A DNA stretch of 64,000 nt from Aurelia coerulea (lineage: Eukaryota; Cnidaria; Scyphozoa; Semaeostomeae; Ulmaridae): assembly GCA_039566865.1 (NCBI GenBank), contig CM076955.1, positions 13,165,501 through 13,229,500 on the forward strand, read 5' to 3'. Below, one piece after another: positions 33,811 through 45,499 of the stretch. Below the pieces are notes generated by a model. The model made no database searches. It saw nothing but the letters and a program-made list of their open reading frames with translations, and was not told where the DNA came from. Positions within the stretch are counted from its first letter, which is position 1, and each line of letters starts with the position of its first letter. The translations under genes were made by a program, and so were the position numbers.

Positions 33811-34253
33811 CAAAAAATTTCCTGGCCCCTAGGCCCATGCACTTCACTGCCTCCCTCTCAATTTACCCTGGCCACGCCACTTATTGATTCCATATGAGCA
33901 AGCGTGCGGGCCTAAAAACATGGCTATTCTGTGAAGCTTTGACTGGATCATTAAGGGAAGATGGCTAAGATGCTAGCCAGAGACAAATTGATGTCGAAAA
34001 CTGTTTGTTTAATTCTGTTTCAATCGTTGGGAAAACACTGTCTGTTATAGTTATATTTTCGGTAAATTGTGGCAGATAGGAAAACTATATTTTTCACACA
34101 TTTGCAACAACAGTTATTTCGCAAAAATCGGTCCCGCGTGGAAGAAACTCGGTCCTTTGAGCACACACCCCCCTCAAAAAAATTTGCATTTGCGCCCCTG
34201 CCTGGGGATGTGCCGCGACAAAGGGTATACTTTACTTTTTCGGACTAGTTGTC

Positions 34254-35329
34254 TAGTGGCGTCGTGGGAGCATGATTTTAGGGGGGGCCGAGGGTCAGAA
34301 TTTTCCGACAAAGAAACATTTTTCCGACAAAAAAGCAGGAATATAACGTATAAAAAGAGGCAAAATGTCTCAGAACTTTTGTCATATAAAAGTTCCATAA
34401 TAGCGAAGAATTTTTCAAAGGGACACAGCAGTCCTGTTAAGAGGCGATTCTTGTTGGAGGTGAGGCTGTTGTCGAGACGTGATTGGTGTTGGAGGTGAGG
34501 CTGAAGCTAGATGAGCAAGGAGGGAGGAAGACTGGGGGTCCGGGGGCTTGCCCCGGGAAAATTTTCTGTGACCACGCCCTTTAGATCGTTGCAAAACGCC
34601 CCTATTTTGAAGAATCTACTATTTGTCTTTCATGGGAAATTTCGAAAAAATGACCCCAAAAGCACTGAAAAATAGATCGCTTTCAAATTTTATATAACAA
34701 CGTGATAACTTTATATAAATCTTCATTTCTATAAGCATCCGTTTACAGAAACTGAAAGTAATCCCATCTTAGTAATCATTTCCATCTTCCTCAACAATAT
34801 TCACTTGTGCAAATTCTGACGAGCAACTCATTGAAAGCTTAATGCACAAACCATAATTGCATGACATTTTTTAAGTATGAAACGGCAAAATAGATTGTAA
34901 ATTTATCGTTTTTAGTGACCAAAATGTAGGTAAAACGACCGAATTTTCGGGGGAAAAGTCCAAGAATGTTTTGACCGAAAGCATTTGTCTGAAATTTATT
35001 CGTCCGAAACTTTTTGCGCCTAATGTGTCTATTTTTGCAATAGAAAACACACTTTTCTTTCAATTGAAAGAGGAATTGTGCAGAGAAACCAGGGTCTATA
35101 GACCCTGGAGAAACGAACGAAGGACCTAGTTTTTTGCTGAAAAACCTACTTTTTCATCGATCGAAAAAGTGATATTTCATGTACACATTTCGATTGCCAT
35201 AAAGTAGCTATGTAAGGAAAATGGATTAATTCAATTTTTTCCATTTTTCCGACAAGAATGGAAAACTGACGAATTTTCCGACAACATTTTCACAGGGGGG
35301 CCATGGCCCCCCCGGCCACGACGCCACTA
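34254..35329. mobile_element. inverted-ended element, about 1.08 kb
   Basis: TAGTGGCGTCGTGG at the left faces CCACGACGCCACTA at the right, with G-rich and C-rich runs just inside. The interior has the dispersed GGTCCGGGGGC word family and a tandem GGAGGTGAGGCTG duplication near 34456. No clear target duplication; hAT-like by appearance. Confidence 0.7.
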
Positions 35330-36040
35330 AAAGCCAAGGGTATACTTTTTTGCAATTTGGCCTAGTAACGGTCTAGCCAAGGGTAGAGCCCTATCGCCCT
35401 GTTCCTATCACAAACTCCTGTGAGCGCTTTGGTGTACCATCTCGGGATGTTTGTTTACAAGAGGAATGGGTCCTATAATTAAAAAAGCCCCCAAACAAAT
35501 ACTTTGCTGACGCCATGAGCTTCAAGTTGAGACGTGGTTTACTTTTTCTAGCGTGTGAATCCATCGATATGGGAAGATGAACGACAACAAGGCCTACCTG
35601 TGATGGAATCGCAAGTAGTCACCATTTTTCAATTCGTGTTCCTTGCAGCAATTATATTTGTCTCTTGTTTCTCTGTTACTGTTCACTAGAACCTGCAGTC
35701 AAAACATTTCAAACTTTACTCAAACTCTCCAAGCGAATATTGACAAAAAAATTCGATCATAATATCTTCTGCTTCCCAGCAGGGGGTAAAGTTCTAACTG
35801 CAGTCAGATAGGCTAAAGATCGCCCTCTTCCGATCACGAAGTTTAGCTTCGAATTCTGGGATTCTTTCTCAATGAAGAGACGGGGTGGAAGACAAGGCCT
35901 TCATGTATGCATCTTCTAACGTCCTGAAAAGGCAGCAGGGAGTCTTCTGCTGTCTCTCGAAGAAAAGGTGGTAGTAAACAATCTTCAAACATCCTGAAAA
36001 AAACCTATTTCCGTATCACTTTCGTCCTTTATGGATGTGC
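35330..36040. other. outer left flank of the satellite structure
   Basis: Holds GTAGAGCCCTATCGCCCTG (about 35382), which resembles the complement of sequence near 45020-45045, and GCATCTTCTAACGTCCTGAAA (about 35910), whose complement lies at about 44471-44491 beyond the other array. No gene. Confidence 0.5.
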
Positions 36041-38690
36041 ATCTGCACCTTGGTGTATCCTCGTCCCCATGTACCTAGCGTACCTAAGGACTTTTATCCT
36101 CTGTGGATGTGCAGCTATATCTTGGTGTACCCTCGTCCCCTATGTACCTAGTGTACCTAGGGACTTTTGTCATCTGTGGATGTGCAGCTGTATCTTGGTG
36201 TACCCTCGTCCCCTATGTACCTAGTGTACCTAGGGACTTTTGTCATCTGTGGATGTGCAGCTGTATCTTGGTGTACCCTCGTCCCCTATGTACCTAGTGT
36301 ACATAGGGACTTTTGTCATCTGTAGATGTGCAGCTGTATTTTGGTGTACCCTCGTCCCCAATGTACCTAGTGTACATAGGGACTTTTGTCATCTGTGGAT
36401 GTGCATCTGTATCTTGGTGTACCCTCGTCCCCCATGTACCTAGTGTACCTAGGGATTTTGTCATCTGTGGATATGCATCTGTATCTTGGTGTACCCTCGT
36501 CCCCCATGTACCTTGTGTACCTAGGGACTTTTATCCTCTGTGGATGTGCAGCTGTATCTTGGTGTACCCTCGTCCCCCATGTACCTAGTGTACCTAGGGA
36601 TTTTGTCATCTGTGGATGTGCAGCTGTATCTTGGTGTACCCTCGTCCCTTATGTACCTAGTGTACCTAGGGACTTTTGTCATTTGTGGATGTGCAGCTGT
36701 ATCTTGGTGTACCCTCGTCCCCTATGTACCTAGTGTACCTAGGGACATTTGTCATCTGTGGATGTGCAGCTGTATCTTGGTGTACCCTCGTCCCTTATGT
36801 ACCTAGTGTACCTAGGGACTTTTGTCATATGTGGATGTGCAGCTGTATCTTGGTGTACCCTCGTCCCTTATGTACCTAGTGTACCTAGGGACATTTGTCA
36901 TCTGTGGATGTGCAGCTGTATCTTGGTGTACCCTCGTCCCTTATGTACCTAGTGTACCTAGGGACTTTTATCCTTTGTGGATGTGCAGCTGTATCTTGGT
37001 GTACCCTCGTCCCCTATGTACCTAGTGTACCTAGGGACTTTTATCCTTTGTGGATGTGCACCTGTATCTTGGTGTACCCTCGTCCCCTATGTACCTAGTG
37101 TACCTAGGGACTTTTATCCTTTGTGGATGTGCACCTGTATCTTGGTGTACCCTCGTCCCCTATGTACCTAGTGTACCTAGGGACTTTTGTCATCTGTGGA
37201 TGTGCAGCTGTATCTTGGTGTACCCTCGTCCCCCATGTACCTAGTGTACCTAGGGACTTTTGTCATCTGTGGATGTGCAGCTGTATCTTGGTGTACCATC
37301 GTCCCCTTTGTACCCAGTGTACCTAGGGACCTCTGTGGATGTGCAGCTTTATCTTGGTGTACCCTCGTCCCTTATGTACCTAGTGTACCTAGGGACATTT
37401 GTCATCTGTGGATGTGCAGCTGTATCTTGGTGTACCCTCGTCCCTTATGTACCTAGTGTACCTAGGGACTTTTGTCATATGTGGATGTGCAGCTGTACCT
37501 TGGTGTACCCTCGTCCCTTATGTACCTAGTGTACCTAGGGACTTTTGTCATATGTGGATGTGCAGCTGTATCTTGGTGTACCCTCGTCCCTTATGTACCT
37601 AGTGTACCTAGGGAAATTTGTCATCTGTGGATGTGCAGCTGTATCTTGGTGTACCCTCGTCCCTTATGTACCTAGTGTACCTAGGGACTTTTGTAATCTG
37701 TGGATGTGCAGCTGTACCTTGGTGTACCCTCGTCCCTTATGTACCTAGTGTACCTAGGGACTTTTGTCATATGTGGATGTGCAGCTGTATCTTGGTGTAC
37801 CCTCGTCCCCTATGTACCTAGTGTACCTAGGGACTTTTATCCTTTGTGGATGTGCAGCTGTATCTTGGTGTACCCTCGTCCCCTATGTACCTAGTGTACC
37901 TAGGGACTTTTGTCATTTGTGGATGTGCAGTTGTATCTTGGTGTACCCTCGTCCCCCATGTACCTAGTGTACCTAGGGACTTTTGTCATCTGTGGATGTG
38001 CAGCTGTATCTTGGTGTACCCTCGTCCCCTATGTACCTAGTGTACCTAGGGATTTTGTCATCTGTGGATGTGCAGCTGTATCTTGGTGTACCCTCGTCCC
38101 CTATGTACCTAGTGTACCTAGGGACTTTTTTCATCTGTGGATGTGCAGCTGTATCTTGGTGTACCCTTGTCCCTATGTACCTAGTGTACCTAGGGACTTT
38201 TGTCATCTGTGGATGTGTAGCTGTATCTTGGTGTACCCTCGTCCCCTATGTACCCAGTGTACCTAGGGACTTTTATCCTTTGTGGATGTGCAGCTGTATC
38301 TTGGTGTACCCTCGTCCCCTATGTACCTAGTGTACCTAGGGACTTTTATCCTTTGTGGATGTGCAGCTGTATCTTGGTGTACCCTCGTCCCCTATGTACC
38401 TAGTGTACCTAGGGACTTTTATCCTTTGTGGATGTGCAGCTTTATCTTGGTGTACCCTCGTCCCCTATGTACCTAGTGTACCTAGGGACTTTTATCCTTT
38501 GTGGATGTGCAGCTGTATCTTGGTGTACCCTTGTCCCCTATGTACCTAGTGTACCTATGGACTTTTATCCTTTGTGGATGTGCAGCTTTATCTTGGTGTA
38601 CCTTCGTCCCCTATTTACCTAGTGTACCCAGGGACTTTTATCCTTTGTAAATGTGCAGCTTACCTAGGGACTTTTATCCTTTTTGTGAAT
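36040..38690 (+). repeat. 73-bp satellite array, forward orientation, about 36 units
   Basis: Head-to-tail units of 73 bp, for example 37188-37260, containing GATGTGCAGCTGTATCTTGG, TGTACCCTCGTCCC and GTACCTAGTGTACCTAGGGA. Two main variants differ in the word before GTGGATG: GTCATCTG and ATCCTTTG; the second dominates after about 38270. Units near both ends are degenerate. Because 73 is one more than a multiple of three, each unit shifts the frame, and the many overlapping 64-118-codon frames are artefacts. Confidence 0.98.
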
Positions 38691-39720
38691 CTTGTCTTTT
38701 ATGGATGTGCATGCGTTTCTTCTCCCAAATTTGTTAGCTTAGTAAGCGCATTCATCAAAGTTTTGCAAATTGAACTGCTTTCTGCAGCTACCGATATTTT
38801 TACGCTCAGCTGCAAGGCTGTAGGAAGTATCTTAAATCCTGAGGGGGCACAATACTTCAAGAACGATTTTTCATTAAGCTAAAGGGGCAGTTACTGAAAC
38901 AGAAATGATATTTCTTTCGTCATAATTGCAAAATTTTTAGGGCACGCTCCCCTAGTGCTTCTCCAGTATCCTAGGTCGCTGTTCAGTCCTTTTTACTCTC
39001 ACTCATCCCCCTTCTTGGCACTTCCCTCAATTTCTAGACTCTACCACCACCTATATAAATAAATGTACCATTTTCAAAATTGCGTATTGCAATTTTAAAA
39101 ATTGCGCTTACCTCTAAGTTTTTTGCCTCCTTTATATCTCTCCTGATACTTTGGCTTGTCTTCTCCGCTCAAATCCTCTCCGTTTTCAACTGTGCTCTCC
39201 GTCCATATATTCTAAGGGCTCTCTTGCACTCCGTTTATGGTTACTTCATGCCATTCATTTCATCTTCTGTTCTCTCTTTCCTCCTTTTTTTCTACCTTTC
39301 TCTATTTCTTTTTTCATTTTCAAGGCTCTAATTTTCCAATACAATTTCAATTCAGCCACCCTTCCACCTTCCCTATGAGTTCCCTACTCTGTGGCTACCC
39401 AGACTTCTTTGCTTTGAACAAATGTTCTGGGGTAAAGCAGCCCATCTTGACATTGAATACACTTTATAAAAGAAGTTAGGCGGTAGGCAGATGTTATATA
39501 ATGAGAGTATCAAATAGTATAGTAAGTGAAGCGATGGCGGTCCCAGCGAAATGAACAGACAGTTGTTGACATCCGTTTGTTGGTTTAAATAGTGCAAAGG
39601 TGTCATTTATCAGTTCCAGAACTTTCTAGGTTCTCTCCTTTTATGGCTCATTGCAATTTTCTTTTTCACTTTGAGAACCTTGCTACAATGGTTGGGAGAA
39701 ATTCCATTTCCCCCGTGGGT
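38691..39720. other. core of the satellite structure, left part
   Basis: CT-rich sequence near 39100-39330. No supported gene. Confidence 0.4.
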
Positions 39721-41010
39721 TGGTAAAGAGCATGTTGCCAGTTATGAGTTGCGAGTTGGTGCTTTCTGCGAGTTGCGAGTTAATAGTGAAAAGTGCGAGT
39801 TGGTACATTTAAGATGCGAGCTGCGAGTTCAGTAAAAAAAATTCAGATTTTCCAAAAAACATTCAAATCCGACCTTTGTTCATGCTCCCAAACAATTGAC
39901 TTATTTGGTGTCCAAAAACCACCGCCATTAAGTTTTAAGACCATTCGATATGACATCGGCTGTCCTCCCTTCAGTGAAACTGTTTTAAAGTCTTTGGCAA
40001 AATTTTATGCGTTACTTACATGCTAGACATTCAATTTAAGTGATAGTTCAAAATTTTTGCTCCTTTCTGGAGTGGATTCAGAGTTTTGAAACAGGGGTGT
40101 GACATTCACAACGCCAACTTCTACACTGCCAAGCACAACGAATACAACTTCTTTAGCGTGTTATACATTCATAAAGGCTTTTCGTACATTTGTTTAGTAT
40201 CTATAATGTTAGCTTTCAATACAAAGAAATACCCACTTTGATAGATTTTATTTGAAACATACTTTTCTGTCAGTTTTCGCAACATGTGTCCGATTACCAC
40301 CGTCGTCCGATTACCACCGCCGACACCCAATAGGGAATTGCTACCAGTTCCTTGAAAAGCAAAGCGTTTTTGCTAAATAGCATCAGATTTTACAGGAGTG
40401 TGATGCCACTCGAATTTGCCTTGTGAACATGCTTTTCCAAATCGTAAAACACCCTCAGCAGAGCTCAATTTACTTCAATTTCTTTTCTGAGCTCAGCAAT
40501 TAACATGGACTTGCACAAGTCGTCTTGAAAGGGAAAGACAACGAATTAATGATTCTCCTTTAATTTTCTTTCAAGACAACTAAGGCAAGACCCCAGTTTA
40601 CTGCATTACAGTAATATTCGTGAACGACTGGAATGAAAGCTGCAAATTGTAATAGGCCTGTGGCTTCTTATAATTGATTTCTTATAAAGAAAATTACAAC
40701 GGTCTAAAAACGCTAAACATATAAAACAGTTTCAAATTCAATTCCAACTTCAAACAACCGTTTTATTTGGCGAAAATGCATTCATTCAAAAGAAAACAAG
40801 CAACTCTTAATTTTAGCTTCAACTCGCATTCTTAAGTTTGCAACTCGCACTTTTGAGTTTCCAACTGGCAGCTTTCGTTCAACTCGCAACTTGCAACTCA
40901 TAAATTAAGTGCAACTCGCAACTTGTAACTCGCATAATAAGTGCAACTCGCAACTCACAAAACAAGTGTTATTTGCAACTGTCTCAACTACAACTCGAAA
41001 CTTGCATTTT
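39721..41010. mobile_element. element with heptad-repeat inverted ends (about 1.3 kb)
   Basis: The left end (39721-39835) is full of GAGTTGCGAGTT words; the right end (about 40805-41000) has the same words inverted (AACTCGCAACTCG). Further copies start at 63022 and 63789 with TGGTAAAGTGCGAGTTGC. The end at 63789-64000 matches the inverted right end of this copy for about 200 bp. Subterminal repeats of this kind are common transposase-binding arrays. No transposase frame. Confidence 0.7.
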
Positions 41011-41337
41011 TCCCTTCAGCTTCTCAAAGGATTTGAACAGAAGCCATCTTTGGCAACGATGGGGTGGCTTCCTCCTCCCTTTGCCCTCTCGATACGCTCT
41101 ATTGGAGATTTAGCAGGTGTCTCAAAAAGTACAAAGGAGCAAAACGAGAACATTTTAGGACTTTCTCAATTTTGACTTTGTTAATCCGGAGATGTTAGCT
41201 TGGAAAGTCAAATTCAAGATTACACTGAAACCCGAGGTTTTGAGAAAGGGCCAAACTATGATTTGATGTCATGGGCACATTTTTTACTTTTTAAAAGAGT
41301 CATAAACGCATGGTTAGGACCCTAACTAAACAAATAG

Positions 41338-41500
41338 CAGGCCCGTAGGAAGCGGGGGGGGGGCAGGGGGGGCTCAAGCCCCCCAATAATTTGGAAAACA
41401 ATGGTGCTACGTCATACGAATTAATTATATGTATTGTTCTCTATTGTTTTAAGAACAATTGCCCCCCCCCCCCAATCCGAAGCTTCTTCCTACGGCCCTG
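41338..41500. mobile_element. 163-bp hAT-type MITE
   Basis: Ends CAGGCCCGTAGGAAG and CTTCCTACGGCCCTG. ACAAATAG at 41330-41337 and 41501-41508 is a perfect 8-bp duplication. Poly-G and poly-C runs sit near the ends. Confidence 0.92.
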
Positions 41501-41774
41501 ACAAATAGATTGAAAGTGTGGCAAGAAAAATAAAATTGTACCACATCTCCAAAGTAACTCCTCGCTCTTTTCTTTGATACAAGTAATCGTTTGCAAGGAA
41601 ATGTAAGATAATGGCCGATTTCTCAACAGAAAGTAATTTCAAGGACAACTGAAACATCTCAAAATATGGCTCTTTTCAAAAGTAGAAACTAAAAATTACA
41701 GTCAAAGCTTCCTTTGTAAAAATGCTGTGATATCAAATAATAGCTGGGCCTCTTTTTTAAACTTCTGGTTTCAG

Positions 41775-42026
41775 GTGCATTCTAAATGTTGATTTTGCGA
41801 ACTCATATTTCCGATGTTTAGAAGGTTTAAGTGTAGCTGTGTACTCGGAAAGTTCCAATGCCTTATCCTTTAATAGCTCCTTTATTCAGTCAAACGGGGA
41901 GTCCCTTTTTAGTAGCCGGTATGTAAAAATCCTAGTTTGTTCAAATTCACTATACCCTTCAACTCACCTTACCCCATTCGTACCCTACAACACTGACGAG
42001 ACAACCATAGAGCTGAAATTTCGATG
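41775..42026 (+). CDS. splice-bounded internal exon of an unknown gene
   Basis: A strong acceptor (CTTCTGGTTTCAG ending 41774) and a consensus donor (CGATG/GTAAGTAAA at 42027) bound 252 bases that are fully open in one frame. The exon is symmetric: it completes a codon with one base and ends with two. It reads ILNVDFANSYFRCLEGL, SVAVYSESSNALSFNSS and YVKILVCSNSLYP among others, with three Cys and an N-glycosylation sequon, suggesting an extracellular domain. The other exons were not identified. It lies in the core between the two inverted satellite arrays. The family is unrecognised. Confidence 0.5.
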
Positions 42027-42415
42027 GTAAGTAAATCATGGACTAAATGTCTGTGTTATATTTATATTAGCTGCAGTTCTTTACCTGCATTTTCCTTATT
42101 TCTGTTTCCAAAAGATATGTGATTTTCATGAAAAGACTTTCCAATCTATGATAACCTTTGCCGATTATAGATACACTTATTGGTTTGAAGGTTGAGAAAC
42201 GCACCAAACATTTCAACTTTCTTTCCTGGGGTTCCTTTGGCAATCAAAACAATCATGATTGTATTGTATTAGATTTTATCATTGCTTCATTTGAAAGAAA
42301 TTAGATCCCGCTGACTGAATTTGAAAGAAATCTTGATTGTTTTGATTGTCAAAGGAACGCAAGATTTATTCACCTGGTACAAGGCACCAACCTCCCAAGA
42401 TATGATAAGAATAGG

Positions 42416-43170
42416 GGAGGGGAGACCGGGAACAATTGTAACACCGGGCAATTGTAACACTGGCTCCCACACCTTGCACAAAATTGCGAACATTTTGATT
42501 TTTGCACAGAACATGCTCATTCTAATGCTCTACATACGACTTGAGACAAAATAATATTGATACAGGAAAATTGCGAAATTTTCTGGGAGGGGGGCATATT
42601 ATTGAGCACAAAAGTAGAAACTTGTAAATTTGTCTCTGAAAGATTTTGCTCTTGAGTAATTTCATTTTCACATCGCAGACACGACGTCTATTTAGGATCA
42701 AAACTGCGATAAAACTTTTAAGCTCCACAGCTTATGAGACGTGAATATTGAAAATAACGATAGCTGACCAGGTTAGGGGCAATTGTAACATGTTGTTACA
42801 ATTGCCCCGTTGTAAACTGGCCGATGGCTTGGTTTCGAGTCAGTTTCTAATCTGGCCGAACAATGTGCATCCATGCAGTATTAAAGAGTTAAGTGTTGAA
42901 TTTTGCAAACAAAAACTGTTTTTTCTCAGTCGATTCAAACATTTTCAGCTCATCCATCAAAACTTACAAAGAAATAAAGACCATGTCTTATTTTTCTTTT
43001 TTCCTTTTTGAAGCAATGAATGATTTGCTACCTGGTGCTATATTTGATGTACAAAAAGAAACAAAGTTGTGCAATAATTATCTGTAATTATTTTAAAGAC
43101 TTGTAGCAATTGCTCCAACCATGTATTGCAATTGCCCCATGTTGTATGGGCAATTGTTACATTTGACCAC
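42416..43170. repeat. cluster of CAATTGTAAC motifs, possible decayed element
   Basis: GGGAGACCGGGAACAATTG and GGGCAATTGTAACAC lie at the left; near 42779 a hairpin of GCAATTGTAACATG with GTTACAATTGCC; at 43129-43160 GCAATTGCCCC and GGGCAATTGTTAC. Inverted and direct copies of one 13-bp word bracket about 750 bp. Confidence 0.5.
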
Positions 43171-43302
43171 GGGTCTTAAAACTATCATAGAATCACATGA
43201 ATTTGTCCCACATGATGGAAAAGGAGGTATATTTCATTCCAAAAGATGCAACTACCATATCATCTACCTCTAAGAGCGCAATTAATCATTAATTAGGATA
43301 AT

Positions 43303-44372
43303 ACATCCACAAAGGATAAAAGTCCCTAGGTACGTAGGGGACAAGGGTACACCAAGATACAGCTGCACATCCACAAAGGATAAAAGTCCCTAGGTACACC
43401 AGGTACATAGGGCACGAGGGTACACCAAGATACAGCTGCACATCCACAGATGACAAAAGTCGCTTGGTACACTAGGTACATAGGGGACGAGGGTACACCA
43501 AGATACAGCTGCACATCCACAGATGACAAAAGTCCCTAGGTACACTCGGTACATAGGGGACGAGGGTACACCAAGATACAGCTGCACATCCACAAAGGAT
43601 AAAAGTCCCTAGGTACACTAGGTACATAGGGGACGAGGGTACACCAAGATACAGCTGCACATCCACAAAGGATAAAAGTCCCTAGGTACACTAGGTACAT
43701 AGGGGACAAGGGTACACCAAGATACAGCTGCACATCCACAAAGGATAAAAGTCCCTAGGACACTGGGTACAAAGGGGACGTGGGTACACCAAGATACAGC
43801 TGCACATCCACAAAGGATAAAAGTCCCTAGGTACACTAGGTACATAGGGGACGAGGGTACACCAAGATACAGCTGCACATCCACAAAGGATAAAAGTCCC
43901 TAGGTACACTAGGTACACAGGGGACGAGGGTACACCAAGATACAGCTGCACATCCACAGATGACAAAAGTCCCTAGGTACACTAGGTACATAGGGGACGA
44001 GGGTACACCAAGATACAGCTGCACATCCACAAAGGATAAAAGTCCCTAGGTACACTAGGTACATAGGGGACGAGGGTACACCAAGATACAGGTGCACATC
44101 CACAAAGGATAAAAGTCTCTAGGTACATTAGGTACATAGGGGACGAGGGTACACCAAGATACAGCTGCACATCCACAAAGGATAAAAGTCCCTAGGTACA
44201 CTAGGTACAAAGGGGACGTGGGTACACCAAGATACAGCTGCACATCCACAAAGGATAAAAGTCCCTAGGTACACTAGGTACAAAGGGGACGTGGGTACAC
44301 CAAGATACAGCTGCACATCCACAAAGGATAAAAGTCCCTAGGTACACTAGGTACAAAGGGATGAGGGTACAC
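43303..44372 (-). repeat. 73-bp satellite array, reverse orientation, about 14 units
   Basis: The same unit as at 36040-38690 but inverted (TACACCAAGATACAGCTGCA). The ATCCTTTG variant predominates. Units start degenerate at both ends. Encoded short frames are repeat artefacts. Confidence 0.98.
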
Positions 44373-45060
44373 AGAGGTAGACATATAGTTTCGGAGTTGT
44401 ACATAGGCGCAGACTGTTTTCGGTAACAAACGTGGATGGTTGCACAGAGTCTGTAGTGTGAGAAAAGGGAGTTTCGGGACGTTAGAAGATGCATATATGA
44501 AGCACATTCCGGGTGGAAGGGGAAATAAACAAAGAAACATCACCAGGGGGTTTCGTTGACTTTGGATGCGCGTGAGGTAGGGTTTGAATTAATGCCAGGG
44601 GGGCATTGAAGTATGGGAAGGGGGCTATGCTATAGTGTTGCCAGTTATCTTATAATAGACTGTAAATTTCAATTGCAAATTGCTTATGGTGTCATTAAAC
44701 GAATAAAGAGGCTAAATGTAACTGATCAAACGATAACACGATAACATCCTTTTCAATTGGAAACTGCGCTTTCTTGAGCCCAATGTGGTGGTACTGTCCG
44801 AAATTCATGCGCGAGCTTGCGTGATCGGAACAGGGCGATGGAATGAAGATATCGCGATTTTATCGCAGTGTTTTCCGACAACGATTTTACAGAAGACGGT
44901 CGCTAAATGTGCAATAATTGTTTTCTATATTTTAAACTATGAAATAAGGAATAATTCATTAGCATTAACTTTTCCGATAAAATGTACTTGGGCCAAGTAA
45001 CTCAAGGTTTCTTTTTCAGTGATCGGAACAGGGCGGTGGGGCTCTATCACTTTTCACAAT
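44373..45060. other. outer right flank of the satellite structure
   Basis: Contains GACGTTAGAAGATGCATATA (44474), the inverted partner of sequence at about 35905, and two direct copies of GTGATCGGAACAGGGCG (44820 and 45020), related to the inverted word near 35395. Confidence 0.55.
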
Positions 45061-45079
45061 ACCTATTGGTCTAGCGAAC

Positions 45080-45250
45080 GGTCATTTCATTTCATTTCAT
45101 TTTTCATTATTTTTACACGGTGGCCCCGTCAATCGAGAGGATTGCTTTACAGGGGGCCGTGCCAAACTTTACAATATTACTAAAAATTACTAACAAATTA
45201 CCTATATTTACAATCTAAAATAAAAAAATAAATGAAAAACAATGGAGTTA
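45080..45250 (-). mobile_element. LINE 3' end with (AATGA)n tail
   Basis: The plus-strand CATTTCATTTCATTTCATTT run is followed by ACGGTGGCCCCGTC and GGGGGCCGTGCC. Read on the minus strand this is a GC-rich 3' UTR ending in a pentamer tail, the typical end of CR1/L2-type LINEs. Confidence 0.5.
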
Positions 45251-45334
45251 GCCTGAGAGAGGCAAATTACTTTTCAGCATACTTTTAAAAATGCTAAGAG
45301 AGGGTGCTTGTTTGACATAATATTTGGTACAAAT

Positions 45335-45490
45335 TTGACAATATTGGTCCAGGAAATGGTCAAAATTGGTCTAGCCAAAGGGTACCATTTTCGTAAAAAT
45401 TGGTCGAGAATGGTCAAATTGGTGTAGCCAAGGGTACCATTTTCGTAAAAATTAGTCTGGCCAACGGTACCATTTTGAATATGCTCGCGC
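45335..45490 (+). repeat. degenerate 40-60-bp tandem repeat
   Basis: Three units with AAGGGTACCATTTTCGTAAA and TTGGTCTAGCCAA. It is related in style to the array at 4110. Confidence 0.55.
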
Positions 45491-45499
45491 CAGACCCCT

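Larger units (their letters stand above)
32488..34200. mobile_element. 1,713-bp nonautonomous hAT-type element with internal array
   Basis: Ends CAGGGGCGCAAATG and CATTTGCGCCCCTG. CCTGGGGA at 32480-32487 and 34201-34208 is a perfect 8-bp target duplication, diagnostic of hAT. The interior is mostly a tandem array (32640-33810) hit by another element (32855-33450). No transposase. Confidence 0.9.

Noticed and set aside
35333..35400. Target duplication for the element at 34254-35329 based on AAGGGTATACTTT words on both sides
   Set aside because: The words (about 34221 and 35337) are not adjacent to the element ends at equal distance, so they may reflect an older repeat rather than a duplication.
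36040..38690. Dozens of overlapping 64-118-codon frames repeating DVQLYLGVPSSPMYLVYLGT
   Set aside because: They are the three readings of a 73-bp noncoding satellite; the unit length shifts frame every copy and each frame soon meets a stop.
39080..39331. Plus-strand hydrophobic 83-codon frame and a minus-strand open stretch ending in GTAAGC
   Set aside because: CT-rich composition explains the hydrophobic frame, and the minus-strand stretch is short with no clear acceptor.
36040..44372. CRISPR-like array
   Set aside because: Units are head-to-tail without unique spacers, the genome is eukaryotic, and no cas genes are present.
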